A stretch of DNA of 25,626 nt from an uncultured Brachyspira sp. GTDB lineage: Bacteria; Cyanobacteriota; Vampirovibrionia; Gastranaerophilales; Gastranaerophilaceae. Shown here one piece after another: positions 1 through 6,532 of the stretch. A program made the translations under genes and the position numbers. The notes under the pieces were generated by a model, which was not told where the DNA came from, did not search any database, and saw only the letters and a program-made list of their open reading frames with translations. The first letter of the stretch is position 1; each line of letters starts with the position of its first letter. The DNA lies in assembly GCA_900321895.1 (NCBI GenBank), contig ONYB01000160.1:1-25626 (forward strand). The letters run 5' to 3'.

Positions 1-188
1 GATAGAGTACAGTCTGAAAAAGAACTGGAGTTCAAGTCAACATCAGAAAAATCTACTTCTGAAAAATTAATGCCCGAAAAATCCACTTCACTAAGGTCGA
101 TTTCTTCTTGATCGACTTTCCATTCATTAAATTTTTCAGGGTGTTTTCTCAAAATTTCAACGAGTTCTTCTTTTGTATAATCTATCAT
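1..188 (-). CDS. Pentapeptide-repeat protein, N-terminal part (runs off the window)
   Basis: Reading the minus strand from an ATG at 188 gives an open frame of 62 codons to the window edge. It begins MIDYTKEELVEILRKHPEKF and then shows a five-residue periodicity (units like DLSEV, DFSGI, NFSEV, DFSDV, DLNSS, SFSDC), the hallmark of pentapeptide repeats, which fold as a right-handed quadrilateral beta-helix. A Shine-Dalgarno AGGAG lies about 9 nt before the ATG. The charged opening helix before the repeats resembles N-terminal caps in other pentapeptide proteins. It starts 25 nt after the stop of the upstream response regulator, so it is probably the last visible gene of the five-gene minus-strand operon. 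Function cannot be deduced: members range from DNA mimics to secreted or scaffolding proteins. The C-terminal extent is unknown. Confidence 0.75.
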   Translation of the reverse strand, partial: MIDYTKEELVEILRKHPEKFNEWKVDQEEIDLSEVDFSGINFSEVDFSDVDLNSSSFSDCTL

Positions 189-213
189 ATTGCTATTCTC
201 CTTTTAGAAATTA

Positions 214-834
214 CTATTTAATCAAATTCGCCTGTAGTGCGGTCAAAACGGCTTGGGTTCGGTTTGACACTTTAAGTTTTTTAAAGACATTGTTCATGTG
301 GCTTTTTATGGTAACTTCACGCAAAAACAGCTTTTCGGCTATTTCTTTATTGTTTGCACCTTTTGCCGCAAGCGATAACACGTCTTTTTCTCTTGCCGTA
401 AGCTGTACGGGTTCTTTTAGCTTGGCTGTCGGCATTTCCGGTAAATTCGGTTTTTGATTTTGCCAACTGCTGCGTCTGAGCAGAGCCTCTATTCTTGCCA
501 AAAGGTTGGGTAAAATAAAAGGTTTTACGATGTAGTCATCAGCACCGCTTTTCAGTCCTGATATAATTTTTTGTTCTTCGCTTACCGCTGTAATCATTAT
601 AACAGGAATAAATTTTGTGCATTCGTTTTCTCTGATATTTTTTAAGGTTTCAAATCCGTTCATCTCGGGCATCATAACATCCAAAAGAACAATGTCGTAT
701 TTTGTCAGGTTTTTGGAAAGCATGCTTATAGCTTCCAAACCGTTCACGGCAACATCTACGCTGTAACCGTAAAAAGGAAGGGCATCTCTCAAATATTTAG
801 GATTGTCGTCAACCAGCAATACATTCACTGACAT
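214..834 (-). CDS. Response regulator, REC + LuxR-type HTH
   Basis: A 206-residue two-domain response regulator. The receiver domain (about residues 3-120) has the acidic pair D9-D10, phospho-acceptor D52 in VLLDVMMP, T82 and K104 in VKPF, so all signalling residues are intact. The C-terminal 60 residues form a LuxR/FixJ helix-turn-helix beginning LTAREKDVLSLAAKG, with recognition-helix residues VTIKSHMNNVFKKL, so it is expected to bind DNA after phosphorylation. I chose the ATG at 834 rather than the in-frame ATG at 852: AAGGA sits 8-9 nt before 834 and the longer start would overlap the upstream gene without an obvious ribosome site. It follows a second LuxR-type regulator by 10 nt. No sensor kinase is encoded nearby, so its phospho-donor is unknown. 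Target genes cannot be read from the sequence. Confidence 0.9.
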   Translation of the reverse strand: MSVNVLLVDDNPKYLRDALPFYGYSVDVAVNGLEAISMLSKNLTKYDIVLLDVMMPEMNGFETLKNIRENECTKFIPVIMITAVSEEQKIISGLKSGADDYIVKPFILPNLLARIEALLRRSSWQNQKPNLPEMPTAKLKEPVQLTAREKDVLSLAAKGANNKEIAEKLFLREVTIKSHMNNVFKKLKVSNRTQAVLTALQANLIK

Positions 835-844
835 AATTTTTCCT

Positions 845-1492
845 TTACACAATCTTATATTTTAATGCTTTCAAGGCGGCTTGAAGTCTGTCATCAACCT
901 CAAGTTTTTGCAAAATGTTTGCAACGTGGGCTTTTGTAGTATTTATGCTTATAACTAGGATTTGAGCGATTTCCATGTTGCTGTAACCCTCGGTCATAAG
1001 TTTCAAAATTTGGGATTCTCTTGTTGTCAAATCGTAATTTTTTGCGTTGTTGTCCGCAGAAATTACAGGTGAATTTGCGGTTGCACGGAGTACGATGTTT
1101 GCGATACTCGGGTCAAACCACGCTGCACCGTCCGCAACTGATTGGACAACCTGAATAAGTCTTTGCGGATTGATTTCCTTTGAGCAATAAGCGTTTGCAC
1201 CTGCTCTAAGACTGTTCAGAACTTCTTTTTCGTCGTTGTGGGAGGTTAGGATAATAATCTTTACATCTTTGTTTAGAGATTTGATTTGTTTTGTTGCCTC
1301 AATCCCGTTCATCCCCGGAAGACCCAAGTCCATAATTACGATGTCAATTGGAGTGTTGTTGAAAATTTCGATAGCTTTTTCGGCAGATTCAGACTCTAAA
1401 AGTTCGCCGACAAATTCGACACCTTCAAATGCAGTTTTTAGTCCAAATCTTGTAAGTTCATGGTCTTCCACTATCAAAATATTTTTTTTCAT
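845..1492 (-). CDS. NarL/FixJ-family response regulator
   Basis: A 215-residue response regulator. The receiver domain carries E9-D10, phospho-acceptor D55 in IVIMDLGLPGMNG, T83 and K105, all canonical. A LuxR-type HTH (LTTRESQILKLMTEGYSN onward, about residues 154-210) follows, as in NarL. The start codon overlaps the stop of the upstream TPR gene by four bases (ATGA), indicating translational coupling. The next gene encodes another REC-LuxR protein 10 nt downstream. The two are clearly paralogous in layout but diverged, so they may sense different inputs or form heterodimers; that is inference. No partner histidine kinase is seen between this operon's promoter and the window edge. Confidence 0.92.
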   Translation of the reverse strand: MKKNILIVEDHELTRFGLKTAFEGVEFVGELLESESAEKAIEIFNNTPIDIVIMDLGLPGMNGIEATKQIKSLNKDVKIIILTSHNDEKEVLNSLRAGANAYCSKEINPQRLIQVVQSVADGAAWFDPSIANIVLRATANSPVISADNNAKNYDLTTRESQILKLMTEGYSNMEIAQILVISINTTKAHVANILQKLEVDDRLQAALKALKYKIV

Positions 1493-3027
1493 ATACTCAA
1501 TTCCTCTTTTGCAGGCTGAAAATCAGGTTTCAAGGTCAGACTTTTTTTGAAGTTGAAGGCAGCTTCTTGTGCTAAGCCTTGAGATTTGCAAAACAATCCC
1601 TGATAATAATAGTATTTAAAATTGTTTTCGTCAATATATTTCGCAATTTTGAGATATTTTTTCGCATTGTCAAACATGTTTTTATCCAATGAGGTTTTCG
1701 CAAGCTCAAGCCACGCATCCTCAAACGAAATATCTAAAGCGACAGACTTTTTCAAGTATTCGCTTTTTCTGGACAAATCTTTCATTGCAACGTTGTAATA
1801 TGCCATTGGGCAGTCGGAACGCTCTTTCAAAATTTTTTCATAAATCTCGTCGGCGTCGTTAGGTTTGTTCATTGCCCTGTAGGTTTCTGCCAATTTTACA
1901 AGTGCGTCAGGTGATTTTTTGTCACAAGAGGAGGCTTTTTTATAATATTTTACCGCAGTCTTGAGGTCATTTTTTCTCGTTGAAACATCCCCCAAAACCA
2001 TTAATGCAATAGGATTTGAGCCGTCGAGGTTGTTTGCTTTTTGTGCAAAACTTTCTGCCTTTTCAAATTCTTTTGAGTCAAAGTAAACTCTTGACAATAG
2101 TGCATAAATCACTTTGTTGTGGGCTTTTTTGTTTGAGCCTGCATTTTGAAGAGTTCGAGCGGCTTTTGTGAGTTCGCCTTCATAGTAGTAATAGTACGCA
2201 AGGTGGTATTTTTTCAAGTAATCCTGCTTTGCGGTTTTGTAGAGTATATACTCCTCAAGTGAATTTACTTTGTTTTTAAATTCTTTTGTTTGGATCGGAG
2301 CTTGTTTTATTTCAGAAATCAATTTAAGTGCAGTTCCGTTTTTGCCGTTTTGGAGTGCAATTTCGGCTTTTAACTTTTTGTAGTTGATGTTTTGCGGATT
2401 TTTTTCGATAGCTGCGTCGATGTATTTTGTTGCAACTTCACCGTTTCCGGATTTCAAAAGTCCGAGTGCCGCAAGATAGTTTGCGTAGTCGGAGGTTTTT
2501 AAAAGTTCTTCATTCTTCAAAAGTTCAGCCGTTGCTTCTTTGCTTTGGGCATTGTAGATGATGTTTGAAAAGATTTCTGCAAGATATATTTCATCCTTAG
2601 GTTTTAGCATAACCGACGGGTAGTAGAATTTTTTTATGTCTTCAACGTAGACGTAGGACAAATCTTCATCCGTAATTTTTGATGCTGACAGATTTGCCAG
2701 TGTGAAAAACCCTAAATCTGCCATTTTCCCGACCATAAGCATATATGCATAATCGTTCGGATTTACTGTTTCGATAAGCATTCTAAAATCCATATAAGAG
2801 GATTTTACGTTGCTTTGAACAAATCTTTCTTGGGCTATTGCATAATGGTTATGAACATCATTCTTTGTCAAAGTTGCTTTTTTCGGAACATTGATTTTGA
2901 TGTTGCTTTGGGTGATCGGTTTCCCTGAGAACGGGTCGGCAGGCTTGATTTCATCAAACCCCGCAGCAAGTGTGGAGAGTGATGTGCTTATCAAAACTAT
3001 TGAACATATTAAAAGTTCGTTCTTCAT
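1489..3027 (-). CDS. Exported TPR-repeat protein
   Basis: A 512-residue protein with a cleavable-looking signal peptide (positive start MKNE, hydrophobic LLICSIVLISTSLSTLA, then AAG), so it is probably periplasmic; there is no lipobox cysteine at the cleavage region. The remainder is largely alpha-helical with tetratricopeptide-type units, clearest from about residue 280 to the C-terminus (for example segments containing ALLSRVYFDSKEFEKAESFA, PDALVKLAETYRAMNKPNDA and AWLELAKTSLDKNMFDNAKK). TPRs act as protein-protein docking surfaces. The gene begins 5 nt after the HD-GYP gene and overlaps the next response regulator by ATGA, so all are co-translated from one mRNA. A role as a periplasmic scaffold or sensor partner for the signalling proteins is inference; no enzymatic motif is visible. 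Confidence 0.85.
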   Translation of the reverse strand: MKNELLICSIVLISTSLSTLAAGFDEIKPADPFSGKPITQSNIKINVPKKATLTKNDVHNHYAIAQERFVQSNVKSSYMDFRMLIETVNPNDYAYMLMVGKMADLGFFTLANLSASKITDEDLSYVYVEDIKKFYYPSVMLKPKDEIYLAEIFSNIIYNAQSKEATAELLKNEELLKTSDYANYLAALGLLKSGNGEVATKYIDAAIEKNPQNINYKKLKAEIALQNGKNGTALKLISEIKQAPIQTKEFKNKVNSLEEYILYKTAKQDYLKKYHLAYYYYYEGELTKAARTLQNAGSNKKAHNKVIYALLSRVYFDSKEFEKAESFAQKANNLDGSNPIALMVLGDVSTRKNDLKTAVKYYKKASSCDKKSPDALVKLAETYRAMNKPNDADEIYEKILKERSDCPMAYYNVAMKDLSRKSEYLKKSVALDISFEDAWLELAKTSLDKNMFDNAKKYLKIAKYIDENNFKYYYYQGLFCKSQGLAQEAAFNFKKSLTLKPDFQPAKEELSI

Positions 3028-3032
3028 TAAAT

Positions 3033-4781
3033 TTACTCGTTCCCGTGATTTTCTGTGTGTGTCGAATAGTAAGAATTGAAAATTTTTACTATTTGTTGTT
3101 CTTTTTTTGTCGGTTTTTCTTTGGTTATGTAATTATATATATCAATTAAATGATATTTTTCAAGAATTTTTTTGTCTTCTTCTTTAAAATCGCTGTGATT
3201 TTCAGTTAAGAACACTTTGACGATTTTGTCAACCGAGATTTCGTTTAGAAAAACGTCTACAATGCTTTTGTCAAAATGTGTTCCGGAATCTTTAATCAAA
3301 ATTCCGACAACGTTTTCAATAGGCATTTTGTCACGGTAGTGACGGCGGGAAGTGATTGCGTCAAAGACATCGGACACAGCAAGAATTCTTCCGCCATAAG
3401 GTATTTCTTCACCTTTAAGATGTCTGAAATATCCGCTGCCATCGTATTTTTCGTGGTGTGAGCAGGCAATTTCGTCAATCTGCTTAAAGTCTTCGGTTTT
3501 GTAGATTTTTTCAAGAATATTGTGGGTAATTTGCACGTGTTCTTGAATGTGTTTGTACTCTTCAGGTGTAAGTTTTCCTTCTTTTTGTAGTACGGAATCT
3601 CTAATCCCGATTTTGCCGATATCGTGAAGAATTGCGGCTTTTTCGATAATTTCTTTTTGTTTCTCGTCGAGCCCGAGAGCGTCAACAATCAACATAGAAT
3701 AAAGTCTTACACGGTCTGAATGACCTGAAGTAATTTTGTCACGGGCATCGATTGAGGCTGCAAGCGTGTTGATGAAGCTATCGAAAAGTAACTTTTGTTC
3801 TTTATACATTTCTTGTTGTTGTTTGAAAAGTTGAGCGTTTTCGAGTGTAATACTTGCACTTCCGCCGATTGCAACAAGTAAATCTTCATCGGATTTTGTA
3901 AAAGTTCCTTTTTTCTTGTTTAAAACCTGAAATGCTCCGATAATTTCCTGATTGTTGTTTTTTATAGGCATACAGAGAATAGTTTTGGTTTTGTAGCCTG
4001 TTTCCTTGTCAACTTCGGGGTTGAAACGAGGGTCGTTGTAGGCGTCTTGAATGTTTACGGATTCGCCTGTTTTTACAACATAACCAGCAAGTCCTTTATC
4101 CGCAGGAAATCGGATTTCTTTTGAGTCTAGCCCCAGTGCAACTTTTGACCAAATCTCGTTTTTTTCTTTATCATATAAAAATACCGTGCACCTGTCGGCT
4201 TGCATTGCGATTTTTGTTTCCTCGGCAATGACTTTTAAAAGTACATTGATGTCTGTTAAAACATTGATAGAGCGACCTATTTTTACGAGTGAAACAAGAG
4301 GATCGCTTTGGATTGGAAATTCAATGTCGTTTCCGCTTTGCAGTTGGTTAATTCTTGCCGTAATGTAGCCTAACAGTGCGAATCCGTCGGATTTCATAGC
4401 ATAGTTTCTTGCGTTTTGATAGTGCATAAGAGCAGTGTCTTTTTGCCCTTCGCAGTAATCAAGACTTCCGAGGCAGAATTCATAGAAAAGTTTCGCAGTG
4501 GATTCCCCGCTCAATTCTGCCATATAGTGCCCGTCTTCAATAAGTCCGAGTGCGATTTCCATATTGTTTTTGTCGAGCATATATTCCGTAAAACCGAGAA
4601 TGCTTAAGCAAATTGAGATTTGTTTCAAGGCTTTAAATTTTTTGTAATAAGTTTCTGCTTTAACTATGTATTTCTTTGCATCTTCAAACTTTTTTTGTTG
4701 AAGTGCAAGCAAACCTTTTTTTATTAACTCTGCCCCTTTTTCATCCTGAGTTTTCGTTAGTGCGGGATTTTTTCTAATCAT
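3033..4781 (-). CDS. TPR-GAF-HD-GYP protein, putative cyclic-di-GMP phosphodiesterase
   Basis: A 582-residue cytoplasmic protein with no signal or membrane segment. Residues 10-150 are helical TPR-like repeats. About 165-320 form a GAF ligand-binding domain (including DKGLAGYVVKTGESVNIQDA). About 335-520 form an HD-GYP domain: HD pair H386-D387 in ILHDIGKIGI, then H442-H443-E444 and DGSGY at 447-451. HD-GYP enzymes hydrolyse c-di-GMP at a di- or tri-iron centre, so this should couple a GAF signal to nucleotide breakdown. The third motif reads GYF (F452) instead of GYP, while the metal-binding histidines remain. The gene is first in the operon, with AAGGATAG upstream of the ATG and a promoter at 4812-4840. 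Domain calls are solid; catalytic activity and the GAF ligand are unknown. Confidence 0.88.
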   Translation of the reverse strand: MIRKNPALTKTQDEKGAELIKKGLLALQQKKFEDAKKYIVKAETYYKKFKALKQISICLSILGFTEYMLDKNNMEIALGLIEDGHYMAELSGESTAKLFYEFCLGSLDYCEGQKDTALMHYQNARNYAMKSDGFALLGYITARINQLQSGNDIEFPIQSDPLVSLVKIGRSINVLTDINVLLKVIAEETKIAMQADRCTVFLYDKEKNEIWSKVALGLDSKEIRFPADKGLAGYVVKTGESVNIQDAYNDPRFNPEVDKETGYKTKTILCMPIKNNNQEIIGAFQVLNKKKGTFTKSDEDLLVAIGGSASITLENAQLFKQQQEMYKEQKLLFDSFINTLAASIDARDKITSGHSDRVRLYSMLIVDALGLDEKQKEIIEKAAILHDIGKIGIRDSVLQKEGKLTPEEYKHIQEHVQITHNILEKIYKTEDFKQIDEIACSHHEKYDGSGYFRHLKGEEIPYGGRILAVSDVFDAITSRRHYRDKMPIENVVGILIKDSGTHFDKSIVDVFLNEISVDKIVKVFLTENHSDFKEEDKKILEKYHLIDIYNYITKEKPTKKEQQIVKIFNSYYSTHTENHGNE

Positions 4782-4792
4782 TTAACTATCCT

Positions 4793-4821
4793 TTTACAAT
4801 CTTCTGTTTTTATTATACAAT
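4793..4821 (+). promoter_or_regulatory. Candidate promoter for the glycosyltransferase gene
   Basis: TTTACA (4793-4798), 17-bp spacer, TACAAT (4816-4821), about 40 nt before the ATG at 4863. Its -10 region overlaps that of the divergent minus-strand promoter. The match is moderate. Confidence 0.45.
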
Positions 4822-4840
4822 ATTTTTTGTAATAACACAA
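4812..4840 (-). promoter_or_regulatory. Promoter of the HD-GYP/TPR/response-regulator operon
   Basis: Read on the minus strand there is TTGTGT (4835-4840), a 17-bp spacer and a perfect TATAAT (4812-4817), about 30 nt before the ATG at 4781. This is a good sigma70-type match and is the only clear promoter before the five minus-strand genes. Confidence 0.65.
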
Positions 4841-4862
4841 TGTAAAAAAGGGAAGATGAGCG

Positions 4863-5549
4863 ATGAACAAGGTTACGATACTGATACCTGTCTACAATGA
4901 GGTTTCGACGCTTGAGGCAATTATTAAAAAAGTTGAAGACGCAGATTTTTGCGGGTTAGAAAAAGAAATTATTTTGATTGATGATTATTCTACGGATGGC
5001 ACAAGAGATTTGTACCAAAAATTTCCGTATAAAGTTTTGTATCACGATTACAATCAGGGAAAAGGTGCTGCGTTGCGTGACGGATTTAAGGCTGCAACGG
5101 GCGATATTATTGTAATTCAGGATGCGGATTTGGAATATGATCCGGTGGATTACAAACCTCTGATACAGTTGCTTTTGGATGGAAAAGCTGATGTTTGCTA
5201 CGGTTCAAGACTTTCGGGCGGAAAACCTTCTCGCTCGTTTATGTTCCACCACCTTTTGGGTAACAAATTCTTGTCACTTGTGACAAATATTCTTTACGGT
5301 TCGACTTTGACAGATATGGAAACCTGCTACAAAGCGTTCAAGGCTGATTTCATCAAAGGGATTGAAATTAAATCAGACAGATTTGATTTTGAACCTGAAA
5401 TCACCGCAAAAGTTCTAAAACGTGGTGCAAGACTTTTTGAATTACCGATTTCTTATTACGGAAGAGAATTTGCTGAGGGTAAAAAAATTACGTGGAGGGA
5501 CGGTATTCACGCGATAATTGCACTTATAAAATATAGATTTGTTGATTAG
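4863..5549 (+). CDS. Family 2 glycosyltransferase (polyprenyl-phosphate sugar synthase-like)
   Basis: A 228-residue GT-A fold enzyme. The opening VTILIPVYNEVSTLEAII and the nucleotide-binding IDDYSTDGT (D40, D41, D45) are typical of GT2. The metal-binding D87-A-D89 lies in VIQDADLEYDP, the diagnostic motif of the DPM1-like group that moves a sugar from a nucleotide donor to polyprenyl phosphate. It lacks the C-terminal transmembrane segments of ArnC/GtrB types, so it should be peripheral at the cytoplasmic face of the membrane. GGAAG seven bases before the ATG fits a ribosome site. The exported M48-like gene follows by 18 nt with its own AGGAG, so the two are probably co-transcribed. Exact donor sugar and acceptor cannot be read from sequence. 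Confidence 0.88.
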   Translation: MNKVTILIPVYNEVSTLEAIIKKVEDADFCGLEKEIILIDDYSTDGTRDLYQKFPYKVLYHDYNQGKGAALRDGFKAATGDIIVIQDADLEYDPVDYKPLIQLLLDGKADVCYGSRLSGGKPSRSFMFHHLLGNKFLSLVTNILYGSTLTDMETCYKAFKADFIKGIEIKSDRFDFEPEITAKVLKRGARLFELPISYYGREFAEGKKITWRDGIHAIIALIKYRFVD

Positions 5550-5567
5550 AAAAAGGAGAAGAAGTAC

Positions 5568-6398
5568 ATGAAAAAAGTTATTATTTCTTTATTCGCAACG
5601 GCAATGATGATATTGCCTGCATCCGCTGCAACATGGGTTGCTGCCGACAGAGTTGCACCTGTTGGAAAACAGTTGTTGACTAAAAACGGTTTACCTGCAA
5701 AAACAACTTTCAAAGTTGTAAATGGTTCTGTTGACAATTCGGCAGTTTCTTCAACTAACGTCGTTTATATTTCAAGCACTGACTTGACTTATGCGGGAAA
5801 TGATAATGAAGTTGCTGCTGTTGTTTCAAATGAGTTGGGACATATTATCAACGGACATTACGCAAAAAACAAAATGAGAAAAATTGCAAAAGAGGCTTTG
5901 ACCGGAAATTTAAGCTCAGATAATGTTATAACAACCGTTGCGAACAGCAGTTTTGTTTCTACAAGAACAAGCTTGAAGGATAACAAAGAAGCTGATATTA
6001 CCGGTGCGGATATGATGATTAAAGCAAATTACAATCCGCTTGCAATGATTGTTGTTATTACAAAAATGCCGGGTAGCACTTTTGAAATTTTGGCAGGAAA
6101 ACCGGCTAATGCAGAAAGAGCTATGAACGTTTACGATTATTTGACTTATAACTATCCTTCAAAAGTTAAAGCAGGCTACGGGTGTAATGAATACAGAACT
6201 TTCTTGACTTATGCAAATCCGATTGTAACTGAAAGAAATTCAAATAAGAAAAAATTGGCAATGTTTAAGAAAAATCAAGAAAAAGCTAAAAAACTCAGAG
6301 CAAAAAATATTGCTCAATTCAAAGCAACCGGCGGACAAAGCGGTTGGGATGCTTCATATACTATTCTGAAAACCCTTTCAGAGAGTGCAGAAAACTAA
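5568..6398 (+). CDS. Exported M48-like protein with degenerate zinc motif
   Basis: A 276-residue protein with a clear signal peptide (MKKVIISLFATAMMILPASA, likely cut after ASA). Residues 80-100 read EVAAVVSNELGHIINGHY and residues 141-143 read EAD, the layout of M48 peptidases (HExxH ... E in an EAD motif). The first zinc histidine is replaced by asparagine: N88-E89-L90-G91-H92, codon AAT at 5829-5831. Glu89, His92 and Glu141 remain. The enzyme may bind zinc weakly, use another ligand, or be an inactive chaperone-like relative. A lysine-rich segment (about 225-250) follows. It shares an operon with the upstream glycosyltransferase and is followed by a strong terminator. Family assignment is moderately secure; activity is doubtful. 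Confidence 0.72.
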   Translation: MKKVIISLFATAMMILPASAATWVAADRVAPVGKQLLTKNGLPAKTTFKVVNGSVDNSAVSSTNVVYISSTDLTYAGNDNEVAAVVSNELGHIINGHYAKNKMRKIAKEALTGNLSSDNVITTVANSSFVSTRTSLKDNKEADITGADMMIKANYNPLAMIVVITKMPGSTFEILAGKPANAERAMNVYDYLTYNYPSKVKAGYGCNEYRTFLTYANPIVTERNSNKKKLAMFKKNQEKAKKLRAKNIAQFKATGGQSGWDASYTILKTLSESAEN

Positions 6399-6404
6399 GT
6401 TTTA

Positions 6405-6439
6405 AAGACGGTCGGGCAAAAATGTCCGACTGTTTTTTT
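6405..6439 (+). terminator. Rho-independent terminator after the M48-like gene
   Basis: A 10-bp stem (6408-6417 pairing with 6424-6433, including two G-T wobbles) with a 6-nt loop is followed by an uninterrupted run of seven T (6433-6439). It closes the glycosyltransferase/M48-like operon. Confidence 0.88.
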
Positions 6440-6493
6440 ATAAATTGTAAACTAAAGTAAATATTTTCATCACATGGGGTTGTGGAAAATTTC

Positions 6494-6507
6494 TTTTCAC
6501 GTGAAAA
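6494..6507. promoter_or_regulatory. Perfect 14-bp palindrome upstream of the LSFKG protein
   Basis: TTTTCACGTGAAAA is a perfect inverted repeat without spacer, 26 nt before the chosen ATG at 6533. Its position in the leader or promoter region suggests an operator for a dimeric regulator. No convincing -35/-10 pair could be set beside it, so the role is inferred. Confidence 0.35.
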
Positions 6508-6532
6508 TACATGTCGGGAAGGATTAATTAAA

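Noticed and set aside
6482..6532. GTG start for the LSFKG protein
   Set aside because: No ribosome site precedes it and it would include the palindrome. ATG 6533 has GGGAAGGA at good spacing.
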